Assembly (NCBI GenBank): GCA_964519985.1 | Contig: CAZFMF010000001.1 | Span: forward strand, 271,088-335,087 | Length of the DNA: 64,000 nucleotides | Direction of reading: 5' to 3' | Source: JAIEOG01 sp964519985 | GTDB lineage: Bacteria > Bdellovibrionota > FAC87 > UBA2466 | Shown: one piece after another, positions 24,906 to 33,950 of the stretch | How the letters are laid out: each line of letters opens with the position of its first letter | How positions within the stretch are numbered: the stretch's first letter is position 1 | Notes under the pieces: model-generated | Seen by the model: only the letters and a program-made list of their open reading frames with translations | Databases searched by the model: none | Told to the model about the DNA's origin: nothing | Program-made: the position numbers and the translations under genes

Positions 24906-26804
24906 ATGGGTTACCGGAAATGGGTAGTACTCTGTAGTCTTGCCGTTCTGTTTTTCTTCAACGCCGGTGCTTCCATCGCCGCGCATGGCGGGAGCACCGG
25001 GGGCGGGAACGTGGTTTCGTGCACGGATCCCCTGACCAATATCAAAACGCACCGCTTGTTAGATTACTACGAAGCGGAAACTTTGATGCCAGAACTATTG
25101 CCGGAACTCGGCTCGGGTAGGACCGAGATGGAGAAGGTCGATTTCGTCCTGGATCGCCTGGACAAGCTTGATCCCAAGCGGGCGAAGAAATATCGGGGTG
25201 TGGCCCACGATTTCTTCAAGAACACCCAGTTCATCCAGAACAAGGTGCTGCCGGATATCAATGATCATGGCTATGTGCCGAAGGAACCGCACTGCGTGAT
25301 TGAGCAATTGGCGGTGCAAAATATCAGTCCGTTTCCTCAGGCGAAGAAGTACATCATTCGCGAGGAGTTCTGGAAAAAGCTTTCCATCGAAGATCGTGCG
25401 GGTTTGATTTTGCACGAAGTGATTTACGAAGAAGCGATGGCGATGGGCCAAAAGACCTCGCGCAATAGTCGATACTTCAATGCGCTCATGAGCGCGAAGA
25501 AGCTCGAGACGTTAACGGCGACCGAATATGCGGATCGCCTGGAGCGGGTCGGCTTCACCGACAGTGGAAATAAACCCGTTGATCCCTCCCCATGGGAGTT
25601 CTCGGCCTCCACCTTTACCGTCCAAGTAGGCCAAGCTTTTTCGGTTCCGCTCGGCGACTTCATTATCAATGGGAGCGGAAGTGTTTTCCGATTCAATAAG
25701 GTACCGGTCGATTGGCCGAGTTGGCTGAGCCTAACCACCGCCGGTGTGCTTTCGGGAACGCCGCCGTCGACGAGTGTTGGAGGAAACACAATACGCGTTG
25801 CAGTCACGGGACCGGGCGATGTTGGAACGGTTGCCTTGTTGACGATTATGGTGCAGAAGTCCCTCGAAAATAAATTGCCTCTAGCAATCATGGGCGCGAC
25901 CTACTCCGTCGACTTGATGGAATGGTCTCCGGTCAGCTCCGGAATCAAAGCGATCCAGAAGTTCAGTGGTCCTTCGTGGCTAACGGTGCATGCCAATCGG
26001 GATTTAACCGGGGCTCCGCAGGTGAGTGACATCGGCCCTTTTCAGGTGCAGGTGGATTACCTTTACCAAACTCAAAAAGATGTCTACGAAACCTTGCCCG
26101 ACGGCACACGGAAATTGAAGACGATAACCGAGGATCGAGCCAAGCGAGTGACTTTGGAGGGTACGGTTGAAAAACACGCTCCCCTGGGTGATGTCGTGTC
26201 GGCCGGCGAACTGGACGAAGTGGTCAAAGTGAATATCAATGGAAAGGGATGTGCTGCAAGCATCGTAGGGCCGCGGGTTTTGCTTACCGCTGCACACTGT
26301 GCGACGCCAAATGAAACCGGTGAGTTCGTCTTTGGGAATGTTACCTACCGTTTCAAATTCACGCCGCATCCTTCCTTTGCTCGTGGAAGTTTGGATATGG
26401 CCCTCGGCCTCATTAGCCAAGACGTAGTAAGCGCGAAACCGCTAAGCATTGAGGGCGACGTTCGGGTAGGTATGCAAGTCAATGGTCTTTCGTTGATGGC
26501 CGACCGGCAGAACAAGCGAAGGGCGCGGGCCGAGGTCAAACAGGTGGTGCACTATCGGTTTACGGCGGAGCATGCGACGAAAGGGCAGATTATTTATCCC
26601 GGTGATTCAGGCGCCCCGGCCCTGGTAAACGAGGACAATCGAATTACCGGTATCGCTTACGCGGTAGGTATCTCGCCTAGGGGCGAGCCAGATGGGCTAA
26701 CGCACTACATCCGTCTGCAAACCGCCGAAAGCCAGGACTTCCTTAAAACGTTCGCGAAATCGAACAATGTGGATATTTGCGGCGTGACGAAAACTTGCCC
26801 GTAA
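24906..26804 (+). CDS. Secreted multidomain trypsin-like serine protease
   Basis: The 632-residue protein has a signal peptide, then a GGGNVV segment and a helical region of about 200 residues (with LILHEVIYEEAM). Two Ig-like putative-binding domains follow (PSWLSLTTAGVLSGTPP, PSWLTVHANRDLTGAP). The C-terminal S1-type protease domain has a recognisable triad: LLTAAHC (His near residue 463), SLDMALG (Asp near 497) and YPGDSGAP (Ser near 567). The ATG at 24906 has GGGGG five bases upstream; an in-frame TTG at 24894 is less likely. An exported protease with binding modules fits a predatory or degradative lifestyle, which is inference. It diverges from the TIGR02147 gene and ends at a strong terminator. 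Confidence 0.85.
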   Translation: MGYRKWVVLCSLAVLFFFNAGASIAAHGGSTGGGNVVSCTDPLTNIKTHRLLDYYEAETLMPELLPELGSGRTEMEKVDFVLDRLDKLDPKRAKKYRGVAHDFFKNTQFIQNKVLPDINDHGYVPKEPHCVIEQLAVQNISPFPQAKKYIIREEFWKKLSIEDRAGLILHEVIYEEAMAMGQKTSRNSRYFNALMSAKKLETLTATEYADRLERVGFTDSGNKPVDPSPWEFSASTFTVQVGQAFSVPLGDFIINGSGSVFRFNKVPVDWPSWLSLTTAGVLSGTPPSTSVGGNTIRVAVTGPGDVGTVALLTIMVQKSLENKLPLAIMGATYSVDLMEWSPVSSGIKAIQKFSGPSWLTVHANRDLTGAPQVSDIGPFQVQVDYLYQTQKDVYETLPDGTRKLKTITEDRAKRVTLEGTVEKHAPLGDVVSAGELDEVVKVNINGKGCAASIVGPRVLLTAAHCATPNETGEFVFGNVTYRFKFTPHPSFARGSLDMALGLISQDVVSAKPLSIEGDVRVGMQVNGLSLMADRQNKRRARAEVKQVVHYRFTAEHATKGQIIYPGDSGAPALVNEDNRITGIAYAVGISPRGEPDGLTHYIRLQTAESQDFLKTFAKSNNVDICGVTKTCP

Positions 26805-26825
26805 GGACAGGACACTACACAAAAG

Positions 26826-26863
26826 AAAGGGCGGCCCGTGCACGAGCACGAGCCGCCTTTTTG
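26826..26863 (+). terminator. Rho-independent terminator of the protease gene
   Basis: GGCGGCCCGTG and CACGAGCCGCC form an 11-base stem with one mismatch around a six-base loop, followed by TTTTT, 22 bases after the protease stop. A partial CATTGCGAG-type repeat follows immediately. Confidence 0.88.
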
Positions 26864-26892
26864 TTGTCATTGCGAACGAACGGAAGCCAGCC

Positions 26893-27435
26893 TCACCATA
26901 GAACCGACATTTGAAAGACGTTGAAGGTCAAAAGGGGAGTGGTGCCGGTAGCCGTGGGCAGTAAGAAACTGACGCTGGGAACCCACGATACGTTTTGCCA
27001 TAGACTCACGCGCTTACCGAGTTCGAATCCCAATAGGGCCGACACCGTCGTGCCTGAGGAGGAGAGGAGCTGCATCCCGCCGCCGATCGCCAAGAAAAAA
27101 TCGTCCCGGAGATCCGCGCCACCGAAGTTGAACGTCGGACCGACCAACAAATTCCAAAGCACCGCCGTGCCGCTGGCGCTCACCAAAGTGACATCGGTCA
27201 ACGCGCCCACCTGGATATTGCGATGGAGGGCGATGTTGTACCGCAACGCTACGTCCATCTGGAAGGTCGTGAGTGCTGAATTCAGTCCCAGCTTATTGAC
27301 TTGCCGAGCGGTGGCGCCCAGCTCGTGATAGATTTCCAGCGGCTCCGGACCGACAACCACGGGAGCGGCCGGTGCGGCTTGTGCGCCCGCACCCAAAATC
27401 AAACCGGCGAAGAGAACACGAACGAATAAAGACAT
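26893..27435 (-). CDS. Small outer-membrane beta-barrel-like protein
   Basis: This 180-residue protein has a signal peptide (LFAGLILGAGAQAAPA) and alternating amphipathic strands (NIQVGALTDVTLVS, LLVGPTFNFGG, FFLAIGGGMQLLSS). It ends in an aromatic residue (FQMSVLW), as outer-membrane barrels do. No family is recognised. It stands alone; the upstream gap holds tandem repeats and its 3' end faces the protease terminator. Confidence 0.68.
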   Translation of the reverse strand: MSLFVRVLFAGLILGAGAQAAPAAPVVVGPEPLEIYHELGATARQVNKLGLNSALTTFQMDVALRYNIALHRNIQVGALTDVTLVSASGTAVLWNLLVGPTFNFGGADLRDDFFLAIGGGMQLLSSSGTTVSALLGFELGKRVSLWQNVSWVPSVSFLLPTATGTTPLLTFNVFQMSVLW

Positions 27436-27506
27436 AGATCCTCCAATGCAGAGGCATATGGCTTGGGCGCTGCCAGAACGTCAACAAAAAGGGGGGAGAT
27501 TGCTTC

Positions 27507-27652
27507 AAAAGGCTACAGGGCACCTCGGTGCGATATGACTGGAAAGGCTGCGGCCTTTTGCTAGTCCAAAAGGCGGCAGGGTACCTTCGTGATGACTGGA
27601 AAGGTAGCGGGTACCTTCGTGCGGGATGACTGGAAAGGAAGTGGGTACCTTA
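27507..27652. repeat. Imperfect tandem repeat, about 34-bp unit, four to five copies
   Basis: Units of the form AAAGG-N4-GGGTACCTT followed by CGTG and GATGACTGG recur at about 27508, 27543 (degenerate), 27567, 27601 and 27635. The last copy runs into the stop codon of the TadG-like gene. Each unit holds a small AAAGG...CCTT dyad like that of the AAAAGGTGCC family. Spacing and variable units do not look like CRISPR. Confidence 0.65.
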
Positions 27653-29479
27653 ATGGTAGATGTTGCCGAGGTTGGGATCGCCGGTCGGTGGGTTACGGAT
27701 CGGACCGGAGGCGCCGTTGCTGTCGCGTACCACCATCGTGCGCATCAAGGCGTCGAAGGAGATGAACTTCACCGAGTAGCCGACGCGGCCGCGACGGCCC
27801 GTGGGGGCCCAGCCGCTATTGGCGAGATCGCGATCGGCCCAGCCGAATTCGCGTTCTTTTCCGCCGCCGATAATCGGTAGATCGGATGCGAGTTCCACGG
27901 CGTGGGACGCCGGGCCTTCCTCTGCGTATTGAAGGCTTCCGTAGCGGATGCCGGAGTTGGGGGCGCTGACCGGGATGTAGCCCTGGCCTTTCGTGCGGCC
28001 CGTTGTCGGGAAGTACGCGGGAGTGCGTGGTTCCGGAGTGTCGACGAGCTGGTTGTTGCCATCGCCCGTTTCCAGATAATCCGGATACAGCGCAACCGCA
28101 TAGTCGGGTTCGGCCCAATCATCTTGTTTCTGCGGATTGGGAAAGAGCGTGTACATCATCGCATCGAAAATCGTGGGCGCGGTAATGGCGCGCAACGCGG
28201 TACGCAGGTCGCCGTTTTTCGCGGGGTCCGGCCAGCCAGCATTTTGTTCCCCTTCCGGGCGGCCGGCTTGGTTGAACGGGTGTAAGGCATCGAGCATTGC
28301 CATGACCTTCGTGTTCATGATCCCCAGATTATCGCCGGGCTTGAAGCTAAAATTCACCATCCGGTTGTTATTACCTGGACGGTTGGGCACCGGCACGAGC
28401 TGGTCGGCGGCCACGTCGGGTCCGACGCGACTGCCGAATGGTTTCGCGGCGGCAAAGGCCTCGAGCGTCGGGAACGCGGCGTCGATCCACCGTTGCGGCA
28501 TGAAGAGCATGCGCGGCTTCGACGAGAGCTTCACCGCAAAGTAGGTCACGATCGTTTGGTCTTTGCTGACCCCCGATACCATTCCGTCAAAATCCAAAAA
28601 GCGCGGGCGACCCACGCAGCCTTCGCCTTCCACGTTGAAGTTCACGAAAAACAAACTCGCCCGCATTACGTTTTCATTCAAACGTAGATACTCATTCCCG
28701 CTGGGCTGCAGGATTTCCATTTTGAATTCGTCGCGGTTGGCGAGGGAGAGATTGCGGCGCGCCGTTTCAAACGCCGTGCGGGCGATGGGGTGTTGATTCG
28801 CTTCGGCGTTACCTCCCCCGACTTCGTTCAGCCAACCTTGGATCTCCTTGATCTGATCGGCGTGGAAACGCGAGCGACGCGTGTAAACATTCACCAGATG
28901 TTCGGCGAGCCGGCGATTGTCATTCGCGGCGGCGGCGCACTCTTGTTTGGCGGCATCAGCGATCTTGCGGATCTGGGCCGCGATCGCCACGGCGAAAGGG
29001 TCAAACGCCGCAATGACCGGGGGCACGACGATGGGGGGCAAACCCCCGGTGGTCGGCGAAGCGTTTCGGCAAAGGTTGGTGTCGAAGCGGTACTTCAGAC
29101 CGGAGAGCGCCTGGTAGCCGTGCGCTTGTTGGCAGATGAAGGGCTCGACGTTGGGAGCGCCCCCGCCGCCGGAGTAAAACCCCGCTCCGCGCGGGAAGTT
29201 TCGGTTGTGCCGCAAGTGGGTGACTTGCACGCGCATCGCCATCTCTTTGAGATTTTGGCGCAGGTAATAGTTCATTTGGCCCAGGCGACCCAGGGCCTGC
29301 GCTTGCCACGCGGCGCCGGAGTAAGCGGCGGCATCGGCGGCGTTCTGCAAATTGATCTTGTTGTTAATGAGGTGGCCGAAATCTACGACCATCGCGAAGA
29401 GCACGAACATGAACGTGAAAACGAGCGCGAAGAGTATCGCGACCTGTCCCCGTTCATTTCTCTTTCCCCGAAACCCCAT
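27650..29479 (-). CDS. TadG-like (Flp pilus-assembly type) protein
   Basis: The 609-residue protein begins with the classic Tad/TadG N-terminus: a short basic stretch, GQVAILFALVFTFMFVLFAM, then NNKINLQNAADAAAYSGA. That gives one membrane anchor and a long exported domain of about 560 residues with no recognised motif. No other tad genes (CpaF, TadB/C, Flp pilin) are present in the window, so this is an orphan. It may be a secreted or envelope protein anchored like TadG rather than a pilus part. Confidence 0.8.
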   Translation of the reverse strand: MGFRGKRNERGQVAILFALVFTFMFVLFAMVVDFGHLINNKINLQNAADAAAYSGAAWQAQALGRLGQMNYYLRQNLKEMAMRVQVTHLRHNRNFPRGAGFYSGGGGAPNVEPFICQQAHGYQALSGLKYRFDTNLCRNASPTTGGLPPIVVPPVIAAFDPFAVAIAAQIRKIADAAKQECAAAANDNRRLAEHLVNVYTRRSRFHADQIKEIQGWLNEVGGGNAEANQHPIARTAFETARRNLSLANRDEFKMEILQPSGNEYLRLNENVMRASLFFVNFNVEGEGCVGRPRFLDFDGMVSGVSKDQTIVTYFAVKLSSKPRMLFMPQRWIDAAFPTLEAFAAAKPFGSRVGPDVAADQLVPVPNRPGNNNRMVNFSFKPGDNLGIMNTKVMAMLDALHPFNQAGRPEGEQNAGWPDPAKNGDLRTALRAITAPTIFDAMMYTLFPNPQKQDDWAEPDYAVALYPDYLETGDGNNQLVDTPEPRTPAYFPTTGRTKGQGYIPVSAPNSGIRYGSLQYAEEGPASHAVELASDLPIIGGGKEREFGWADRDLANSGWAPTGRRGRVGYSVKFISFDALMRTMVVRDSNGASGPIRNPPTGDPNLGNIYH

Positions 29480-29673
29480 AGTGTAATTATACGCCGCATC
29501 GGTTTGCGCGGCTACTCCCCACTTTAGCCGCTATCGGCAGAAGTGCTTGAAACCTTGAGAGAAAAAACGCAGTCGACACGCTGAGTTATCCTGAACGCGG
29601 TGCATAAGTTTCGAGCAGATCTGTCTACGGTCCCTGCCTGATTTTGCCGAAAAGGAGTGGAGGAGTTTCGCGG

Positions 29674-31134
29674 ATGAAGAGGCTACTAGCCGCCATATTT
29701 TTCGCGCTCTGGGGCACCCTTGCGGTCGACGGTTTGCGGACCGTCCAAGCGGCGAGCGGTAGCTTTGAGCAACTCGAGCTCTTCACCAAGGTTCTGCACT
29801 ACGTTCAGAGCAATTACGTCGAGAAAGTCGATACGAAGAAGCTGATGGAAGGCGCCATCAAGGGCATGCTCGCCACGCTGGATCCTCACACCGTCTACTT
29901 ACCGGCCGACCAGTTCAAAGAAATGCAGGTGGATACCAGCGGAAAGTTTGGCGGACTGGGGATCGAAATCACGGTGACCGATGGCTACCTCACCGTGGTG
30001 ACGCCGATCGAAGATACGCCCGCCTTCCGGGCCGGAGTGGAGCCGGGCGACCGCATCATCATTATCGAAGACCGCGCGCAGAAGGTGAAAAAGAATACCA
30101 AGGGCATGAGTCTGCAGGATGCCGTGGGCGTGATGCGCGGAAAAAAAGGCTCGCCGGTGATTTTGCATGTCGCCCGCAAGGGTAAAGAGGGATTGATCGA
30201 AATCGAAGTCAAGCGCGACACCATTAATGTCGTGGCGGTCAAGGGCGGTTTGATCGAGCCCGACTACGCTTGGTTGCGCATCACCAATTTCCAGGCGCAT
30301 ACCGCCAAAGAATTGCGCGCGAAAATCGATTCGCTTATCGCTAAGAACAAACGTCCGCTCAAAGGCGTTGTACTCGATTTGCGCAGCAATCCGGGCGGTC
30401 TCCTTGAGGAAGCGGTCTTAGTCTCCGGGCTCTTCCTCGATCGCGTGCCGGTGGTGAGCACGATTGGTCGGGACAAGGCGAAAAAGGAAGTCGAGTATTC
30501 GACCGGCATCAAGCCCTTTAAGAATTTCAAGATGGTTTGCCTCGTGAATGAGTCGAGTGCGAGCGCTTCGGAAATCGTCGCGGGCGCGTTGCAGGACCAT
30601 AAACGGGCGATGATTGTCGGCAAGCAGACGTTCGGCAAAGGTTCCGTGCAAACCGTCATCGATCTGGAAAACAAGGCGGGTCTGAAGCTCACCATTGCGC
30701 GCTACTACACTCCCAACGGCCGTTCGATTCAGTCGAAGGGGATCAAGCCCGATTTCGAAGTCGATCGCCTTGACGCGAGCCTGGTGGAAAAAGCGCGGCA
30801 ACAAAAGGCGCTGCGCGAGGCGGATCTCCAGGGCCATATTTTGGGTGAAGACGAGGGCAAGCCGGCGACCGAAGTCGACGAGGAGCCGGAGACCGTCTCG
30901 AAAGGCGCAATTGAAGAGTACAAAGACAAGCGCCCCATCAAGGAAAAAGACGGTAAGAAGCTCCGGGTCGACGATCCGGTTGAGATGATGAAAACCGACT
31001 TCCAACTGCAACAGAGTGTGAGCTACCTCAAAGCCTGGGGTATCTTCGAGTTAGGCGCGAAAGAAACACCCAAGCGTGACTCCGCGGCCGACAAGAAAGC
31101 CGACGGCGAAATCGAGATGGATAGCGAAGGCTAA
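29674..31134 (+). CDS. ctpA: C-terminal processing peptidase, S41 family
   Basis: The 486-residue periplasmic protease has a signal peptide (MKRLLAAIFFALWG), a PDZ domain (FGGLGIEITVTDGYLTVVTP) and the S41 core. The core shows NESSASASEIVAGAL with the catalytic Ser and GKQTFGKGSVQ with the catalytic Lys. It cleaves envelope proteins at their C-termini, often acting on cell-wall enzymes. An acidic and Lys-rich tail of about 90 residues follows the protease domain. The ATG at 29674 has GGAGGAG about eight bases upstream; the in-frame TTG at 29644 was rejected. It converges on the next gene, with stop codons overlapping by four bases. Confidence 0.93.
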   Translation: MKRLLAAIFFALWGTLAVDGLRTVQAASGSFEQLELFTKVLHYVQSNYVEKVDTKKLMEGAIKGMLATLDPHTVYLPADQFKEMQVDTSGKFGGLGIEITVTDGYLTVVTPIEDTPAFRAGVEPGDRIIIIEDRAQKVKKNTKGMSLQDAVGVMRGKKGSPVILHVARKGKEGLIEIEVKRDTINVVAVKGGLIEPDYAWLRITNFQAHTAKELRAKIDSLIAKNKRPLKGVVLDLRSNPGGLLEEAVLVSGLFLDRVPVVSTIGRDKAKKEVEYSTGIKPFKNFKMVCLVNESSASASEIVAGALQDHKRAMIVGKQTFGKGSVQTVIDLENKAGLKLTIARYYTPNGRSIQSKGIKPDFEVDRLDASLVEKARQQKALREADLQGHILGEDEGKPATEVDEEPETVSKGAIEEYKDKRPIKEKDGKKLRVDDPVEMMKTDFQLQQSVSYLKAWGIFELGAKETPKRDSAADKKADGEIEMDSEG

Positions 31135-33923
31135 AACAGCGAGGCTTCCATCGCGAAGGTGACGTACAGGGGTTCCCCGACGGGTCCAAAACCGTGGTAG
31201 GCCCCTAGCCGCAAAACGGCCGGCAGATAGTAGAAAAGCTTCCAATTGCTCTTCAGCTCCACTCCCGCACTCCCATACCAGTAAAAGAATCGACCGCCCG
31301 AGGTGACGTCGGCCACCAGGGCCGCATCTAGGCGTTTGAGGAAAAACGGCCATTGGTTCCAGCCCCGCTCGACCTCCAAGAGGGGCAGCAGGTAGTCAAA
31401 GTTGAAAGTCACGAGCTTCTGGCTCAGGAAAGTTCCGGGGTAAAAACCGCGGTTAAGAAAAAAGCCGCGCCCCTGCGAGAACGCTAATTCCCCGCCGCCC
31501 TGGAAGAAACTATTGTAGGTCGGTGTGCCGTAGGTGTAGCCGAGCCGGGCGCCAAGTTTCACGATGTGCCGGTGATACCACGGCGTTTGTAACCACTGAT
31601 CCAGTCCGGCGGTGGTGGCGTAAAAGTTGTCGCGACTGCCCAGCGCTTTGAAATACTGTGCGTGATTGACGCTCACTTGGGTTGCGCGCAACGGTGCGAT
31701 GGCGCGCGCGGCGGTTTTCACCCAGAAGCTGTGCGAGACACCGAGGCTCAGTCCCACGGACGGTAGACCGGGGCCCAAGCGCGATGGTTCCACCTTCTTG
31801 TAGATCGCCGTCGCGGTAATCGTGGGGAGGTCGCGGCCGAGTTTCGTGCTGAGGCTGATGCTGTAACCCCACTGCTGCAAAAACGCTTTGCTCGCGATGA
31901 GGTACGACGGCAGGAAGCTGGCGTCGACGAGGAGCTGGTAATTCAAACCAAACCGATAGCCGTAGCTCGCGATCAGGAACGGGCTGCCGCGAGTATCGTA
32001 ACCGCCAAAAAGGTTGTAGACGTGCTTTTGGGAAACATCGAAACCCGGAATCCAGGCCGCGAACTGCACGCCGTCCGGCACGACGAAAATGGAAGGGATC
32101 CACGCGCGCGGCGCCAGCGTTGACCACGCCGAGTAGGGTTTGCCCTCCGTGGCGGTCACCGCGGAAGCGCTCTCACGTTCCGGCTCAAATTCTTTTAGTC
32201 GCTCCGGTTCCGAATGAATCGGCTTGGCTTCGGCGACATCATATCCGCCGTGCCGGTAACTGGTGACCCACCACTTGCCGCCGCGTTCGGCGAAGCTATT
32301 CACGCCGCCCATGACGGAAACGACCTTTCGGGCCCATTTCTTTTCCGGGTGCAGTAGCCAAACTTCTTCGCGACCGGAGACCGACGTAATCGCCGGCCAT
32401 TCCCCCGACTCTTTCGGAGGGGCGAAGCGATAGAAGTGTCCCGCCAGTTCCCAGAATTTTTTCGGCTCACTCGCGCTCGGCCAGCGATAAAGAGCCGTGG
32501 AGACCGGGCGACGCACGGCGATGAGTGGGGGAGTGGCGGGCGCGATAGCACTGACCCATTCACCTTCCGGAACGCCCCACTCGCGCACGAGCGTCCAATC
32601 TTTCCAATCTTGGCTGGTGGTCCACTCCCGCACGAACCCGTGGCCGCTCGTCTCCTGATAAGTGAGAACTTTCCCCGCATCCGCACACGCAAAGGACTGG
32701 ACGTGTGTGATCGGCGCATCTTTGTAGAGTGGGCGTGTCGTTGATTCCTTCTCGACGTCGAGCACCCGAGCGGAATTCAGTAGGTAGCCATTGTTGCTCT
32801 CGGTCTCCGCGTAGACGAGATAATCCTTTCCATCGCGACGGGTCCAACAACCGCCCTCTTGCCGCCCACCCTCCAGGCTAATGGAGCGATTTTCTTTTTC
32901 CGAGTGGGTGGACAAGATTTCGAGCGAGCTGCCGACGTCGGGATGGGCCTTGCGGTACGCGAGCAGGCGCCCATCCGTCGACGCCATCAAATCCCACTTA
33001 TAGTAGCGCGTGTCGGTGAGGTATTTCAGTTCGGAAAGAGGGCGCTTTTCGATGTCCTGGATCTCGCGGGCGGTGGTCTCGCCGGTCTTTTTAAAGATGT
33101 CGGCCCAGAGGGTTGGGTAGTCCGCGCCGTAGGTGGATTCCACCGGACCATTGATCAAGTAGGGAAAAGCCCGACTGGTTTTTTCGACGAAGGCGCGAAT
33201 TCCATCCGCCTTTTTGCGTGCCCAAAGCTCTCGGTACAAGTGGTAGCCGAAGAAATAGGGCGAAGCCCCCTGCGGCCAGCGGATACTGCCTTCTAAAAGG
33301 TCGAGCGGCACGAAAGCATTTCCCCAAACGCCCTCTTTCACCGCCATCCGGCGGTACATCGCAAAGGTGGCGCCGCGACCCCGTCCCCCGCGCGTGAATT
33401 CCGTTTCAAAAAAAGTCGCTAGGCCTTCGTGTAGGTGCGAGGGCATCAAGCCGTTGGGCAGAACCCACGCGCCGAAAACGGAGCGAAGCAGTGACCACAT
33501 TCCGTTGGCGGGATACAAATGCAGTACGTGCACATACTCGTGTAGGACGACGGAGCTCAACCAACCATCCAATTCGGCGAGTGCGCCGGCCGGCTCCGGC
33601 GGCGCGGCGAAAATCACCATATGAGGAAACGGAAAATCGATCGCGTAGCCATTGAGTGAATCGTGGAAATCGGCGAGCACAATCCAAGTCTTGGGTGGGA
33701 CTTCTTCGAAAACGGGCGCGAGCAAGTCGTGCGCTTTTTCGGCGGCGGCCAAGACGCGATCGGCCAGGCGATCTTCCCCCCGTCGGTAAAGAATGCGGAA
33801 ATACGATGTGTCTTTGGTCATCCACGGGATGTCCGACGGAAAAGTAATGTAGGCTGGGCTCTCCGCTTGCGCAAATGCCGAAACCAAGAGGAGCCCGCCG
33901 AAAACCCAGCGGCCGAAACGCAT
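31131..33923 (-). CDS. Secreted zinc metalloprotease with propeller and barrel-like C-terminus
   Basis: The 930-residue protein has a signal peptide. Its N-terminal gluzincin-type domain has H128-E-Y-V-H132 and a probable third ligand Glu166 in HEGLATFFE. The middle, about residues 300-610, looks like a WD40/PD40-type propeller (TDGRLLAYRKAHPDVG and similar). The last 300 residues resemble an outer-membrane surface-antigen barrel (YNLFGGYDTRGSPFL, RGFFLNRGFYPGTFLSQKL). This would tether a protease to the cell surface. ATG 33932 is an alternative start. The overall architecture is recognised; substrate and localisation are inference. Confidence 0.75.
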   Translation of the reverse strand: MRFGRWVFGGLLLVSAFAQAESPAYITFPSDIPWMTKDTSYFRILYRRGEDRLADRVLAAAEKAHDLLAPVFEEVPPKTWIVLADFHDSLNGYAIDFPFPHMVIFAAPPEPAGALAELDGWLSSVVLHEYVHVLHLYPANGMWSLLRSVFGAWVLPNGLMPSHLHEGLATFFETEFTRGGRGRGATFAMYRRMAVKEGVWGNAFVPLDLLEGSIRWPQGASPYFFGYHLYRELWARKKADGIRAFVEKTSRAFPYLINGPVESTYGADYPTLWADIFKKTGETTAREIQDIEKRPLSELKYLTDTRYYKWDLMASTDGRLLAYRKAHPDVGSSLEILSTHSEKENRSISLEGGRQEGGCWTRRDGKDYLVYAETESNNGYLLNSARVLDVEKESTTRPLYKDAPITHVQSFACADAGKVLTYQETSGHGFVREWTTSQDWKDWTLVREWGVPEGEWVSAIAPATPPLIAVRRPVSTALYRWPSASEPKKFWELAGHFYRFAPPKESGEWPAITSVSGREEVWLLHPEKKWARKVVSVMGGVNSFAERGGKWWVTSYRHGGYDVAEAKPIHSEPERLKEFEPERESASAVTATEGKPYSAWSTLAPRAWIPSIFVVPDGVQFAAWIPGFDVSQKHVYNLFGGYDTRGSPFLIASYGYRFGLNYQLLVDASFLPSYLIASKAFLQQWGYSISLSTKLGRDLPTITATAIYKKVEPSRLGPGLPSVGLSLGVSHSFWVKTAARAIAPLRATQVSVNHAQYFKALGSRDNFYATTAGLDQWLQTPWYHRHIVKLGARLGYTYGTPTYNSFFQGGGELAFSQGRGFFLNRGFYPGTFLSQKLVTFNFDYLLPLLEVERGWNQWPFFLKRLDAALVADVTSGGRFFYWYGSAGVELKSNWKLFYYLPAVLRLGAYHGFGPVGEPLYVTFAMEASLF

Positions 33924-33950
33924 GACGCCCATTCTATGTCGCCTCTTCGT

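Noticed and set aside
27507..27652. Possible CRISPR array
   Set aside because: Units are degenerate, have no uniform spacers and no cas genes are near; they are tandem repeats.
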